This document shows positions 9,160 to 18,569 of a stretch of 64,000 bases of DNA, in pieces. Every line of letters begins with the position of its first letter. Within the stretch, counting starts at the first letter, position 1. The notes beneath the pieces are model-generated. The model was not told where the DNA came from. It was given only the letters and a program-made list of their open reading frames with translations, and did not search any database. Source of the DNA: Oceanobacillus alkalisoli (GTDB lineage Bacteria > Bacillota > Bacilli > Bacillales > Amphibacillaceae); assembly GCF_021556485.1 (NCBI RefSeq), contig NZ_JAKGBW010000002.1:62001-126000 (forward strand). The letters run 5' to 3'. The translations under genes were made by a program, and so were the position numbers.

Positions 9160-9360
9160 ATGGCTAACAACAACTCAAACCAATTAGTAGTTCCTGGTGT
9201 ACAACAAGCACTTGATCAAATGAAATATGAAATTGCTCAAGAGTTTGGTGTTAATCTAGGAGCAGACACAACTTCTCGTGCTAACGGTTCCGTTGGTGGA
9301 GAAATTACAAAACGTCTTGTTCGTACTGCACAGCAACAGCTTAATAGTGGCGGACAATAA
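9160..9360 (+). CDS. Small acid-soluble spore protein, alpha/beta type
   Basis: 66 residues, typical of alpha/beta SASPs that coat spore DNA and protect it from UV. The germination-protease recognition segment [11 protein letters not shown] (about residues 22-32) and the second conserved block [16 protein letters not shown] (about 45-60) are both present. It has a strong RBS, AGAAGGAGGTG, and its own terminator, as expected for a forespore-expressed monocistron. I did not find a convincing SigG promoter. Confidence 0.95.
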   Translation: MANNNSNQLVVPGVQQALDQMKYEIAQEFGVNLGADTTSRANGSVGGEITKRLVRTAQQQLNSGGQ

Positions 9361-9374
9361 CAAAAGTAAGTAAA

Positions 9375-9414
9375 TAGTGGGCAGGGAGCGATTGCCTGCC
9401 CACATCTATTTTAT
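9375..9414 (+). terminator. Terminator after SASP gene
   Basis: GTGGGCAGG (9377-9385) pairs with CCTGCCCAC (9395-9403), then a T-rich tail. Confidence 0.8.
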
Positions 9415-9558
9415 AATACTTTACATATCCAACATCGCACACTGAAATAACGAAGTCATCCTTTGAAAACCGTTGACTATGAGGGCTTGGTAAGGTTAAA
9501 TTGCCTTGATTTTTTAGGTGAAAAAATTTAGATTGCATAATAAAAATTTAATTAGTTT

Positions 9559-9674
9559 AATGAATTTCATAATACGTATTTAATGCTTCACCATCACCAT
9601 ATGTAGTTGGGTTGATTCGTTCCCAACTACATATGGTGATGGAAAAGCCGAATTTGGTAATTATGAAATTCATT
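9559..9674. mobile_element. Repeat A, copy A2: 116-bp MITE-like palindrome
   Basis: Same 15-bp ends and internal palindrome as A1, differing by a few bases in the loop. If the element is taken as T...C around the 116 bp, AGTT flanks both sides as a 4-bp direct repeat. It ends 71 bp before the yheA start, leaving room for the yheA promoter region downstream. Confidence 0.9.
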
Positions 9675-9745
9675 CAGTTCATAGTATACATTCCCTTTTT
9701 CATTTGATATAGTAGGGCTTAACTTACTATATGGGAGGCAAGATG

Positions 9746-10102
9746 ATGTCTAATATTTATGATTATGCCTATAGCTTAGAAAAAGCAATACGAGAAAGTA
9801 CTGAATTTCAAAGTTTAAAATCAGCATATGAAGCTGTAATGAATGATCCAGAATCCAAGCAAATGTTTGAAAGTTTCCGGGATACCCAGTTGAACTTACA
9901 AGAGAAGCAAATGCAAGGCTTGGATATTACCGAAGAAGAAGTGGAAAAAGCCCGTAATGTAGTAGAGCTTGTTCAAGATAACCCAACAATTGCTAAATTA
10001 ATGGAAGAAGAACAGCGTTTAAATGTTATTATCGGCGATATCAGCTCGATTATTACCAAACCATTAGAAGAAGTTTATGGATTTAACCAAGACGAGCATT
10101 AA
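9746..10102 (+). CDS. yheA: YlbF/YmcA-family protein YheA
   Basis: 118 residues. A helical protein with MFESFRDTQLNLQEKQMQG and ITKPLEEVYG matching B. subtilis YheA (UPF0342). Relatives YlbF and YmcA form a complex that affects RNase Y and competence or biofilm control, but YheA's own role is unknown. The ATG at 9746 is chosen because GGAGG at 9734-9738 is seven bases away; the ATGs at 9731 and 9743 are too close or overlap it. Confidence 0.85.
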   Translation: MSNIYDYAYSLEKAIRESTEFQSLKSAYEAVMNDPESKQMFESFRDTQLNLQEKQMQGLDITEEEVEKARNVVELVQDNPTIAKLMEEEQRLNVIIGDISSIITKPLEEVYGFNQDEH

Positions 10103-10117
10103 AAATTTGTATGGAGG

Positions 10118-10152
10118 AAAACTCACAGACTGATATCTGTGAGTTTTTTTGA
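10118..10152 (+). terminator. Terminator after yheA
   Basis: ACTCACAGA (10121-10129) pairs with TCTGTGAGT (10136-10144), followed by a run of Ts. Confidence 0.88.
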
Positions 10153-10230
10153 TGTGGAAAATTATACTAGCATTGATCTTGGGATGCTGCTTTGTACGTC
10201 GTGAACCGGGTGCATGCGCATTGGTTTTCT

Positions 10231-10416
10231 TTAACGATGGAAAAGAATGAGTTTTGCTTCCGGGCTGACGCAGCGGTGAGTATGTTCGGAATAACCATGT
10301 TCCGCAAGTTTTTCTTCACCGATTCTCTTTGCCCGTTCGTCATTCTCAGCTATAAATGATTCATCGAGTAATTTTTCCCCGTCTGGGTTGAACACGGTCA
10401 GAAAGTATTCTCTCAT
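10231..10416 (-). CDS. YhzC-like small conserved protein
   Basis: 61 residues, divergent from the yhaQP operon. The pattern VFNPDGEKLLDESFIAEND...GYSEHTHRCVSP...LILFHR looks like the small Bacillus protein YhzC, found in the same chromosomal neighbourhood as yheA and yhaQ. GGAG lies upstream of the ATG. No transmembrane segment. Function unknown. Confidence 0.7.
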   Translation of the reverse strand: MREYFLTVFNPDGEKLLDESFIAENDERAKRIGEEKLAEHGYSEHTHRCVSPEAKLILFHR

Positions 10417-10552
10417 ATGTTATGCTCCTCTCTGTTTCTTGCTTTCATTATAATTCATTACTCGAAATTATGCGAAAATAATTACGTTCATAAAATAACC
10501 GAAACCATTACCTAAAGAAAGCCGTAGTATAGCAGAGAAAGGGGATAAGAGA

Positions 10553-11452
10553 ATGACTTTAATTATCGATCATGTTACGAAACGATTTGGTGAATTTACT
10601 GCAGTCAACCAATTAAATTTAACAATACCGAAAGAAGAAGTGTTTGGATTTCTCGGTGGAAATGGTGCCGGCAAAACAACGACGTTCCGGATGTTACTCG
10701 GATTATTGGATAAAACGGAAGGAGAAATAACGTGGAACGGGGAAACGATTGATTATAATACAAGCAATTTGATTGGTTATTTACCAGAAGAACGCGGACT
10801 TTATCCAAAGTTAACCGTGAAAAATCAAATTACATACTTAGCAAAACTTCGTGGTATGGAGAAAAAAGAAATATTGCCAGAACTTGAAAAATGGCTCGAT
10901 CGTTTTAAAGTACCCGAATATATGAATAAGAAAATTGAAGAACTTTCGAAAGGAAACCAACAGAAGATTCAATTCATTTCAGCGGTTATCCACCAACCGG
11001 AATTGCTTGTTTTAGATGAACCGTTTTCCGGGCTGGACCCCATTAACGTAGAGATGCTGAAAGAGGCTGTACTTGATTTAAAAGATCAGGGAACAACAAT
11101 TGTATTTTCGTCGCATCAGATGTCCCATGTAGAAGAGCTATGTCAATATCTTTGTATTTTACAAAAAGGGAGGCCGGTCGTGCAAGGGGCGTTGCGTGAG
11201 ATTAAACGGTCATTTGGTAAGAAAAATTTACGGATTAATGCCGATTTCTCACTTGAATTTTTAGCGGAATTTCCAGGAGTTGTGAAATATCGTCGAGTAA
11301 ATGATGGATGTGACTTACAGATTTTAAATGAAGATGTATCCCAAGATATATTTCGGGAATTGCAGGGCAAAGGATTCATTCGTAAATTCGAGTTGGAAGA
11401 ACCTTCTTTAAATGACATCTTTATTGAAAAGGTAGGTGCATCTTATGAATAA
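10553..11452 (+). CDS. yhaQ: ABC transporter ATP-binding protein YhaQ
   Basis: 299 residues. Walker A GGNGAGKT (35-42), signature LSKGNQQKIQ (about 130-139), Walker B LLVLDEP (about 151-157), and a switch His in SSHQM. A C-terminal extension of ~80 residues is typical of NatA-like ATPases. It pairs with the permease YhaP, whose start overlaps the end of this gene by 8 nt. Related NatAB pairs export Na+; for YhaQP the substrate is not established. Confidence 0.9.
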   Translation: MTLIIDHVTKRFGEFTAVNQLNLTIPKEEVFGFLGGNGAGKTTTFRMLLGLLDKTEGEITWNGETIDYNTSNLIGYLPEERGLYPKLTVKNQITYLAKLRGMEKKEILPELEKWLDRFKVPEYMNKKIEELSKGNQQKIQFISAVIHQPELLVLDEPFSGLDPINVEMLKEAVLDLKDQGTTIVFSSHQMSHVEELCQYLCILQKGRPVVQGALREIKRSFGKKNLRINADFSLEFLAEFPGVVKYRRVNDGCDLQILNEDVSQDIFRELQGKGFIRKFELEEPSLNDIFIEKVGASYE

Positions 11453-12704
11453 GTTTTGGATTATTTTTAGCCATACGTATCTGGAAAAAGTGAAATCAAA
11501 AACCTTTCTTATTACGACAGCTCTCCTATTATTAACTGTTGCCGCTGCAGCTAACTTCCAGACGATTGCTGGGTTCTTTTCCGGTGAGGATGAAGAGAGG
11601 GATAAAATTGCAATCATTGATAACTCGGACCTTTTATTTGGACCATATAAACAAAGCGTAGAGTCTGCGAATGATTCATTGGAGCTGATTCCATTCACAG
11701 ATTTGGAGGAAGCTGGAAAAACAGCAGTTCAAGAAGAGAAATACGCTGCTCTCGTTGTTATGGATATGGATGCTGATGCTTTACCGGAAGCGACGTACTT
11801 TGCGAATAATATTACGGATTCCTCGACTCAAGCGGATCTCGAGGAGCAGCTTCAATATATGAAAGTTGCGATGTCGATTGAGCAAGCTGGATTTGATGAA
11901 CAGGCGGTGCAGGAGATTTATGCGCCGGTGAACTTTGAAACGGTTGCCCTTGATGAGGATGCGAAAACATTGGAAGAAATGTTCCAGGCGCAGGGAATTA
12001 TCTATGTCATGCTTTTCTTCATGTATATGGTAGTTATATTATACGGACAAATGATTGCTCAAGATGTTGCGAATGAGAAATCGTCACGGGTGATGGAGAT
12101 TTTAATTTCAAGTGCGTCACCAGTAACCCATATGTTTGCCAAAATATTCGGAGTAGCGTTAGTCGGCTTAACGCAGATCCTGTTACTGGTCGGTGTTGGC
12201 TACGCACTCATTAGCAGCAGGAAGGAAGAATTAGTCGGAAGTTTCCTTGATACGGTTGGTTTAGTTGATATTCCGGTTGACTTAGTTATCTATGCCATTA
12301 TTTTCTTTCTGCTTGGTTACACTTTATATGCAACTTTGGCGGCGATGCTCGGTTCACTTGTAAGCCGCTCAGAAGATGTAGGGCAATTGCTCATGCCGAT
12401 GATTATTTTGATTGTTATTGCTTTTCTCGTTGCTATGTACGGGTTAGGTGCACCAGAATCAAGGATTGTAACCATTTCTTCTTTTATTCCATTCTTTACG
12501 CCAATGGTCATGATTTTACGAATTGGGATGCTTAACTTGCCACTCTGGGAAATCGGATTATCGATTGCGATTTTAATTGTTTCAATTATCATCCTTGGCT
12601 TGATTGGAGCAAGAGTATACAAAGGCGGCGTACTTATGTACGGAAGAACAGGCTCTCTCAAAGATTTCACAAAAGCAATCCGCCTATCAAAAAAAGAAAA
12701 ATAA
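11445..12704 (+). CDS. yhaP: ABC transporter permease YhaP
   Basis: 419 residues from ATG 11445, overlapping yhaQ by 8 nt; a GTG nine bases upstream is less likely. One N-terminal TM helix (about residues 20-40), a large extracytoplasmic domain to about 175, then five or six TM helices, as in NatB/ABC2-type exporters. The motif EKSSRVMEILISSASP between TMs is characteristic of this permease family. It works with YhaQ. A hairpin without a clear T tract follows. Confidence 0.88.
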   Translation: MNKFWIIFSHTYLEKVKSKTFLITTALLLLTVAAAANFQTIAGFFSGEDEERDKIAIIDNSDLLFGPYKQSVESANDSLELIPFTDLEEAGKTAVQEEKYAALVVMDMDADALPEATYFANNITDSSTQADLEEQLQYMKVAMSIEQAGFDEQAVQEIYAPVNFETVALDEDAKTLEEMFQAQGIIYVMLFFMYMVVILYGQMIAQDVANEKSSRVMEILISSASPVTHMFAKIFGVALVGLTQILLLVGVGYALISSRKEELVGSFLDTVGLVDIPVDLVIYAIIFFLLGYTLYATLAAMLGSLVSRSEDVGQLLMPMIILIVIAFLVAMYGLGAPESRIVTISSFIPFFTPMVMILRIGMLNLPLWEIGLSIAILIVSIIILGLIGARVYKGGVLMYGRTGSLKDFTKAIRLSKKEK

Positions 12705-12713
12705 TTCCAAACT

Positions 12714-12748
12714 GGGACATGGGGTCAGAGCCTGTGTCCATGTCCCAC
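12714..12748 (+). terminator. Hairpin after yhaQP, weak terminator
   Basis: TGGGACATGG (12714-12723) pairs with CCATGTCCCA (12739-12748) with a 15-nt loop. No T tract follows, so read-through into yhaO is possible. Confidence 0.5.
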
Positions 12749-12816
12749 TAACAGAACGTGCATTCTTATTCCGGCTCTGTTAAAATGGATGTATGATGAG
12801 GGACGGAGGCGGAGTA

Positions 12817-14052
12817 ATGGATCGTGAAGTGACGTTTATCCATGCGGCTGATTTGCATCTTGATAGTCCATTTAAAGGTTTAATGGATATGCCAGCCGAT
12901 TTATTTGAAGAAATAAAGTGGAGCACCTTCCAAGCGCTCGAGGAGCTTGTTCGGGCTGCGATTGACAAAGAGATAGATTTTGTTCTCATTACCGGTGACC
13001 TTTTTGATAATGAAAAGCAAAGTCTGAAAGCGCAAATCCGGTTGAAAAAAGCTTTTGAACAACTGAAAGATCAAGGAATTGCTGTATTTTTAAGTTATGG
13101 CAACCATGACTTTTTAAAAGGAAACATCCACCAAGTGACCTATCCGGATAATGTACATATTTTTCCGGATGAACAGGTGCGTGACCTAGATTTTTATAAA
13201 AACGGAGAGCTATTGGCTAAAATTTATGGCTTCAGTTATGAAAATCGCGCAGTTATTGAAAATAAGACAAGTGAATATATCATAGAAGACACCAAAGTAC
13301 CATTCCATATCGCAATGCTGCACGGAAGCATTAAGGGAAATGAAGAACATGATACTTATGCACCTTTTCGGCTTTCCGAACTAACGGAGAAGGATTTCAA
13401 GTATTGGGCGCTTGGTCATATTCATAAGCGCGCTGTATTGCAAAAAAATCCATATATTGTCTATCCAGGAAATATCCAAGGAAGGCATCGGAAAGAAACA
13501 GGAGAGAAGGGATGTTACCTCGTCCGTTTAACGGAGATGGAAACGACGCTTGATTTTATCCCATTAAATAGAATAGAATTTTATCCCTTGAAGATTGATG
13601 TATCGGAATGTGTTGCAGCTTATCAGCTTGAAGCGATTATCATGGACAGCTTAAAAAGTCTCAAGGTAACGAGGCCACAACTTCTAGACCTTACGCTTCA
13701 AGCGAACGATACATCGCTCAGAAACTGGCAAGCGAACGGACAATTAGAAGATGTACTGGATATAATAAATGAATCCATCTCGCAAGAACAGCTTTGGCGT
13801 TATATATTCCATGTACAATTGGATATAAAAGAAAGACTTGAACCGAGTGAGACGAGCTTTGGAGAACATTTTATCGATGAGCTCAAGCGAAGTTTTGCGG
13901 AAAATTCCGGAATAGATTACGTAGAACAACTTTATCAGCACCGCCAAGCTCGAAAGTATTTGGATCTACCTTCTCAAGAAGAAGTATCTGGTTGGAAACA
14001 AGAAGCCGAGGCAAGGCTGTTTGATCAATTACTGGGAGGAGGAAGGCGATGA
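12817..14052 (+). CDS. yhaO: DNA repair exonuclease, SbcD/Mre11-like (YhaO)
   Basis: 411 residues from ATG 12817, with GGAGG seven bases upstream. The calcineurin-like metallophosphoesterase motifs occur in order: HAADLHLD (9-16), ITGDLFDN (about 55-62), YGNHDF (about 90-95), LHGS and LGHIHKR (about 205). These bind two metals in Mre11/SbcD nucleases. YhaO stops inside the start of YhaN (ATGA overlap), the classic arrangement of an SbcD-SbcC-like nuclease-ATPase pair acting on DNA ends. The biochemical activity is inferred from the family. Confidence 0.9.
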   Translation: MDREVTFIHAADLHLDSPFKGLMDMPADLFEEIKWSTFQALEELVRAAIDKEIDFVLITGDLFDNEKQSLKAQIRLKKAFEQLKDQGIAVFLSYGNHDFLKGNIHQVTYPDNVHIFPDEQVRDLDFYKNGELLAKIYGFSYENRAVIENKTSEYIIEDTKVPFHIAMLHGSIKGNEEHDTYAPFRLSELTEKDFKYWALGHIHKRAVLQKNPYIVYPGNIQGRHRKETGEKGCYLVRLTEMETTLDFIPLNRIEFYPLKIDVSECVAAYQLEAIIMDSLKSLKVTRPQLLDLTLQANDTSLRNWQANGQLEDVLDIINESISQEQLWRYIFHVQLDIKERLEPSETSFGEHFIDELKRSFAENSGIDYVEQLYQHRQARKYLDLPSQEEVSGWKQEAEARLFDQLLGGGRR

Positions 14053-16997
14053 GATTCATTCGTGCTAAGCTATTCGGTTTTGGAAAGTGGGTCGATAAGG
14101 AATTTGATTTTAATGCAAGTCCACTCTTTATTTACGGTGAAAATGAGTCGGGCAAATCAACACTTCATCAATTTATTCTCTTCATGCTATTTGGAATGCA
14201 GCCGAAAGAGCGGAAATTTTATCAACCGAAGACGAGCAGCAAGCTAGGTGGTCATTTGGTAATGGAAGTTCCAGAAGTCGGTGTCTTTACGATTGAACGC
14301 TTTGGTGATTTGCATAATGGGAAAGCAGTGTGCCACGCTGCCTCAGGCGAGACTTATGACGAGGCTTGGTTAACAGAACGGTTGAAAGGGATGAACCTGT
14401 CCACCTATGAAGCGATATTTTCCTTTTCGGCACTTGACTTGAACGCAATTAAGCAAATGCAGGAAGAAAATCTTGGTGACGTATTACTTAGTATCGGACT
14501 GACCGGCTCCAGTAATATTTATCAGATTGAAAAGCAATTGGATAGTCGTCTCGGTGAGTTGTTTAAGCCATACGGGAAAAATCCGGAAATCAACAAGCAA
14601 CTGCAAGTTGTCCAGCAGCTAGGGGAGAACCTAGCTGCTGTTCAAAAGGAAGAATCTACCTATCGTAGAAAAGTTCTCGAATCTCATGAATTAGAGGAAA
14701 CGTTAGATAAACTTAAGCAGCGGCAAGTTAATCTGACAAATGAAATGCGATCGGTCACAAAGAAACGTACGGCGTTACCTGTTCTTAAAGAATATCAGCA
14801 ATTAAAAAGGAAACAAGCGCAATATGAAGCAACCTTCGAATTTCCTGCAAATGGTATCGAGCGACTTGAAAAATTGCACGATGCAATGCGACCACTTGAA
14901 AGTGAGCTTGCTGTACTGGAAAGTAATGAAGAAAATTACCGTTATAATGCTTCCCAACTAGAAGAAAAGCGCTTGCCGGAATCAACGCTTGAATTATTAA
15001 GGGAAAAACAGCGGAATAAAAGCGTGTACACTGAACTTAAAAATACAAAAGAAAACTTGCAAGAGAAAGAAGCAGAAATCACGAAAGAAATTACGAACGG
15101 GCTTACCGACTTACAATTAAAGCTTGCTGATACCGAACTTCAAGAGTTAACCTTGCCCTTCTATATTGAAGAAACATGGAAACAGATCAAAGAAGATAAG
15201 GAAAAGCTGGAACAGGAAAGCGTCAGTCTTGAAACGGAGAAAAATGGATTATTGGAAGAAGAAAACTATTTGCAAGCTAAATTGCGTGAGATAAAGTCCA
15301 AGTTTTTACCGGAAAGAGAAGTAGCCGAGCTGCGGCGAAGACTAGAAGAAGGTAAAGAACAGGAACAACTGGAACGTTTGTATGAAGCAAATATGAAACA
15401 GCAACAATTTTATACGAAAGAGAAGAGGCAAAAAAGCAAACGGGTGAAACAATTTTTCCTCATTGGAATCATCTTTTCTATTCTTTCGACATTTCTTGCG
15501 TTTAGCATGGACATGTCCTATCTTTATGGTGTTGCTCTGCTTCTAATTCTGTTTGCGGCGGGACAATATCTATTTCATAAACAACATATCAAAGCGATGG
15601 AAAAACTTATTCAATCCCCACCAGTACTTAAGCAGAGAGAAAAATTGTCAGACGAGGAAATGTACCGCTTGGAAAAACAGCTTGAAGCAGAAGATGAAAA
15701 ACGGCGGGAATGGAAAGCTTTACAAGCAGATATTCAACAACAACAAATTAGTATCCTGAAATGGGAAGAAAAAGAGCGTATTTATTTAGAAAAAAAGAGA
15801 CGCCTCCATGACCAAACGGGGGAACAACTTGTGTTATATCCATTTCTTGAACCGATTAATAGCAGTTATTGGCCGGATTATTTTAATCGGATCAAAGAAT
15901 TACTCCGTCAACACGAAGAAAGGGAGCGCTTGATAAAAGAAGTGAAGGAAAAACGTATGGATGAGGAGCAAATGGAACAAGAAACGGTTAAATTTCTTCA
16001 TAACTTCGGTAAAACTTCGATTCAATCACTAGCTGATGGGTTTCTATTCATTGAGCAAACAATAGAAAAAGAAACAGAACTAGAACATCGACTCAGGCAA
16101 ATTGGTGAATTAATCGAGCATGTCCAGGAACAGAAACAGGATATGCTCAAGCGAATCGCCTTGCATCAACAGAAAATAACGAAACTTTTACAAAAGGGTC
16201 AAGCAGCAACCGAAGAAGAATTTTACGACCGAGCAAATTATCTTACGGAAAAAAAGGAGCTTGAAGCAGCTCTGGAAGCGAATGAGCACAAGTTGGACAC
16301 AATCTTCCCTTCACGTTCTTGGGAGAGAATCGTCGAAGAAGAGCTCGATCCATTTAGTTTGGAAGAGCGTGAACAAGAGTTAGAACTCCAAGTTTCAACA
16401 GTGGATGCCGAAATCGACCATACTCAACAAAAGCTTACCGAAATAAATCTGGATTTAAAGCGACTTGAAGGCTCGGATGCTTATTCTTCCAAGTTGCATC
16501 AATTTGAAATGGAGAAGGAAAAATTACGTCAGCTTGCGAAAGAATGGTCGATTATCAATATGCAGAAAGAAATTTTAACGGAGACGAAGCAACGTTATCA
16601 GGAAAAGTATCTAGCGAGAGTAGTGGAAGAAACAGCTGCTATTTTACATACCATCACAGATGGACGCTATACGAACGTTTTTGCACCAAGAGGGAAAGAG
16701 ACCTTTCAAGTTATGTCAGCGGAGGGAATACGTTTTAATGTAAATGAACTCTCTCAAGGAACAATGAACCAGCTATATGTTGCCTTGCGTTTTGCTGTTA
16801 GTAAGATAATGACAGAGAAACATCAGCTGCCTTTTATTTTAGATGATGCATTCGTTCATTTTGACGAATTGCGTGTCAAAAGAATACTTGATGTCCTAAA
16901 CGAAATTGCGCAGGGGCAACAGGTCATCATGTTTACTTGTAAATCCGACGTGCGTATGGCTTGTGAAAAAGAGAAACTTCCAATTATGTACGTCTAA
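14049..16997 (+). CDS. yhaN: SMC-like ATPase YhaN with transmembrane hairpin
   Basis: 982 residues. N-terminal Walker A GENESGKST (30-38), two long coiled-coil stretches (about 180-460 and 530-860), a C-terminal signature block LSQGTMNQLY and Walker B FILDDAF. Between the coils lies a hydrophobic hairpin of about 40 residues (roughly 470-512) that forms two TM helices where SbcC/Rad50 has its zinc hook; the same feature is known in B. subtilis YhaN, suggesting membrane tethering. The 4-bp overlap with yhaO points to a two-subunit complex. Confidence 0.9.
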   Translation: MRFIRAKLFGFGKWVDKEFDFNASPLFIYGENESGKSTLHQFILFMLFGMQPKERKFYQPKTSSKLGGHLVMEVPEVGVFTIERFGDLHNGKAVCHAASGETYDEAWLTERLKGMNLSTYEAIFSFSALDLNAIKQMQEENLGDVLLSIGLTGSSNIYQIEKQLDSRLGELFKPYGKNPEINKQLQVVQQLGENLAAVQKEESTYRRKVLESHELEETLDKLKQRQVNLTNEMRSVTKKRTALPVLKEYQQLKRKQAQYEATFEFPANGIERLEKLHDAMRPLESELAVLESNEENYRYNASQLEEKRLPESTLELLREKQRNKSVYTELKNTKENLQEKEAEITKEITNGLTDLQLKLADTELQELTLPFYIEETWKQIKEDKEKLEQESVSLETEKNGLLEEENYLQAKLREIKSKFLPEREVAELRRRLEEGKEQEQLERLYEANMKQQQFYTKEKRQKSKRVKQFFLIGIIFSILSTFLAFSMDMSYLYGVALLLILFAAGQYLFHKQHIKAMEKLIQSPPVLKQREKLSDEEMYRLEKQLEAEDEKRREWKALQADIQQQQISILKWEEKERIYLEKKRRLHDQTGEQLVLYPFLEPINSSYWPDYFNRIKELLRQHEERERLIKEVKEKRMDEEQMEQETVKFLHNFGKTSIQSLADGFLFIEQTIEKETELEHRLRQIGELIEHVQEQKQDMLKRIALHQQKITKLLQKGQAATEEEFYDRANYLTEKKELEAALEANEHKLDTIFPSRSWERIVEEELDPFSLEEREQELELQVSTVDAEIDHTQQKLTEINLDLKRLEGSDAYSSKLHQFEMEKEKLRQLAKEWSIINMQKEILTETKQRYQEKYLARVVEETAAILHTITDGRYTNVFAPRGKETFQVMSAEGIRFNVNELSQGTMNQLYVALRFAVSKIMTEKHQLPFILDDAFVHFDELRVKRILDVLNEIAQGQQVIMFTCKSDVRMACEKEKLPIMYV

Positions 16998-17021
16998 ACT
17001 TATGTTTGTGGAGGGACGAAG

Positions 17022-18248
17022 ATGAATGAGCAACAAGACTATTTCTACGGGGTGATTCCGGTTGAAGTACAAATGACGCCGGAAAGGAAAGAGCAGATAC
17101 TTGAGCAATATCCGGCTCCTGCTTTACCTGATGAGGGGGCGACATTTGAAATCGACCAGGAAGAAAAAGGGAACAGCGTTTCTTTACGGCTCCTTTTAAA
17201 TGAAGTGAAAGTACAGACGACGAAGACAAACAACCAATTTTTAAAAATGACATTCAGCAATAATGCAGGGAATATCAATGCAAAGATGTGGGATAATCAA
17301 GGTGCTGTTGAGAAAAATCTACCGCTGCTCGAAGCGCATTCTATATTTGATGTGGACGCGGTCGTTGATGAGTTCCGCGGTTTTAAATCACTTACGGTTA
17401 AACGGCTTGAGCCTTGTGAGGGTGAAATTGACCCATTTTCCTATTTGCCTTATACGAAACAAAGTATAGAAGATTACACGATTGAGATTTTCTCCTATAT
17501 CGATGAGCTGTCTAGTCCGTATCGCGAATTTTCCTTAGCTGTCATCGATCAGTTCTGGCAGGAATTTTCCATTAGTCCTGCTGCAAAAGGGTTTCACCAT
17601 AATTATCTAGGTGGCCTGTTGAAGCATACGGTTGGTCTCATGCGCTTTGCACGTTATATTCTGAAACAGGAAGAAAATTCGTTTCAGGCAGTGATGAAAT
17701 TAATTCAAATCGTGGAAAAAGCTTATAAACAAGAGCTATGGGCAAACTATGAGGCTACGGATAAATGGGTGCGACCGGTTTGGCAAGATGCAATTGATCA
17801 TCTCTATCAAATGCTAGCTGGGATGATGGAACATAAAGAAGAAGTTCCAAATTATAATGCACTGCTTACTAGTATTCTTTTACATGATATCGGGAAAATG
17901 CTGGAATATGATTTCGCCGGTAAAAAATATGATGCATTCAGCTTCCTTTATCCTACAGCTGACAAAAGCAGTTTACAAAGTAGAAAACAGACAGGAATTA
18001 CAATGGATGAACTCGGTTTGATGGTTGGTCATATTCCATATGGTACACTCATCCTTACGAAAATGGTGGAACAAACAGGAACGCCTTTTACAATAGAAGA
18101 CATCCACCTCCTGTCCCATTGCATTCTCTGTCACCATGGTTTGCCGGAATGGGGAGCAAGTGTCAAACCGCAGACAATAGAGGGCTATCTGATTCATATC
18201 GTAGACTACTTGGATAGTAGATATGAGAATACCGAAACAGTGAAATAG
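17022..18248 (+). CDS. yhaM: YhaM-like 3'-5' exoribonuclease, enlarged HD domain
   Basis: 408 residues against about 314 for B. subtilis YhaM. An OB-fold nucleic-acid-binding domain covers about residues 50-130 (FLKMTFSNNAGNINAKMWD). A metal-dependent HD phosphohydrolase domain follows, with HHNYLGGLLKHT (192-203), LLHDIGK (286-292) and CHHGLPEWG near 373. YhaM trims RNA and single-stranded DNA from 3' ends. The extra length comes from an N-terminal extension of ~45 residues and a ~60-residue insert (about 215-278) between the first His cluster and the HD pair. It lies 24 bp behind yhaN. Confidence 0.82.
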   Translation: MNEQQDYFYGVIPVEVQMTPERKEQILEQYPAPALPDEGATFEIDQEEKGNSVSLRLLLNEVKVQTTKTNNQFLKMTFSNNAGNINAKMWDNQGAVEKNLPLLEAHSIFDVDAVVDEFRGFKSLTVKRLEPCEGEIDPFSYLPYTKQSIEDYTIEIFSYIDELSSPYREFSLAVIDQFWQEFSISPAAKGFHHNYLGGLLKHTVGLMRFARYILKQEENSFQAVMKLIQIVEKAYKQELWANYEATDKWVRPVWQDAIDHLYQMLAGMMEHKEEVPNYNALLTSILLHDIGKMLEYDFAGKKYDAFSFLYPTADKSSLQSRKQTGITMDELGLMVGHIPYGTLILTKMVEQTGTPFTIEDIHLLSHCILCHHGLPEWGASVKPQTIEGYLIHIVDYLDSRYENTETVK

Positions 18249-18334
18249 TAATCCCTTTTCTTGTTTTAAGAGGAATGTTTCCCCTCTGTTATTCATATTG
18301 TTAGATAGAGACATTTGGACAAGGAGGGGGAAAG

Positions 18335-18526
18335 ATGATAATTGGCGGCGTTCCTTTATGGGTATTTATTGTCATCTTATTGATATTCTTCAGTGGATAT
18401 ATGGCTTTTCGCACGATGCAAGCAGATAGGAAAACCGATCAGGAATTTATCGAAAGAGAAGGCGAGATATACATGGAGCGTATGAGAGAGGAAAAAGAGA
18501 GAAAAGCACTTCGGGAACAGGAATGA
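18335..18526 (+). CDS. yhaL: YhaL-family sporulation protein
   Basis: 63 residues: one N-terminal TM helix (VPLWVFIVILLIFFSGYMAF, about 5-25), then a highly charged cytosolic tail. It matches the YhaL family, encoded between yhaM and prsA in Bacillus and linked to sporulation. The RBS AAGGAGGGGG is strong. Confidence 0.8.
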   Translation: MIIGGVPLWVFIVILLIFFSGYMAFRTMQADRKTDQEFIEREGEIYMERMREEKERKALREQE

Positions 18527-18527
18527 A

Positions 18528-18563
18528 GAAAAAGCTACTTTCCAAAATGGAAGTAGCTTTTTC
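18528..18563. terminator. Bidirectional terminator between yhaL and prsA
   Basis: A stem of AAAAAGCTACTT plus TCC against GGA plus AGTAGCTTTTT, with one bulge. Runs of A and T on opposite sides serve both converging genes. Confidence 0.85.
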
Positions 18564-18569
18564 TTTGTT

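Noticed and set aside
9341-9538. 65-codon minus-strand frame behind the SASP gene
   Set aside because: It overlaps the SASP terminator, lacks an RBS and has no recognisable protein character.
12317-12670. 117-codon antisense frame within yhaP
   Set aside because: A shadow of a strongly coding membrane protein; no RBS or independent composition.
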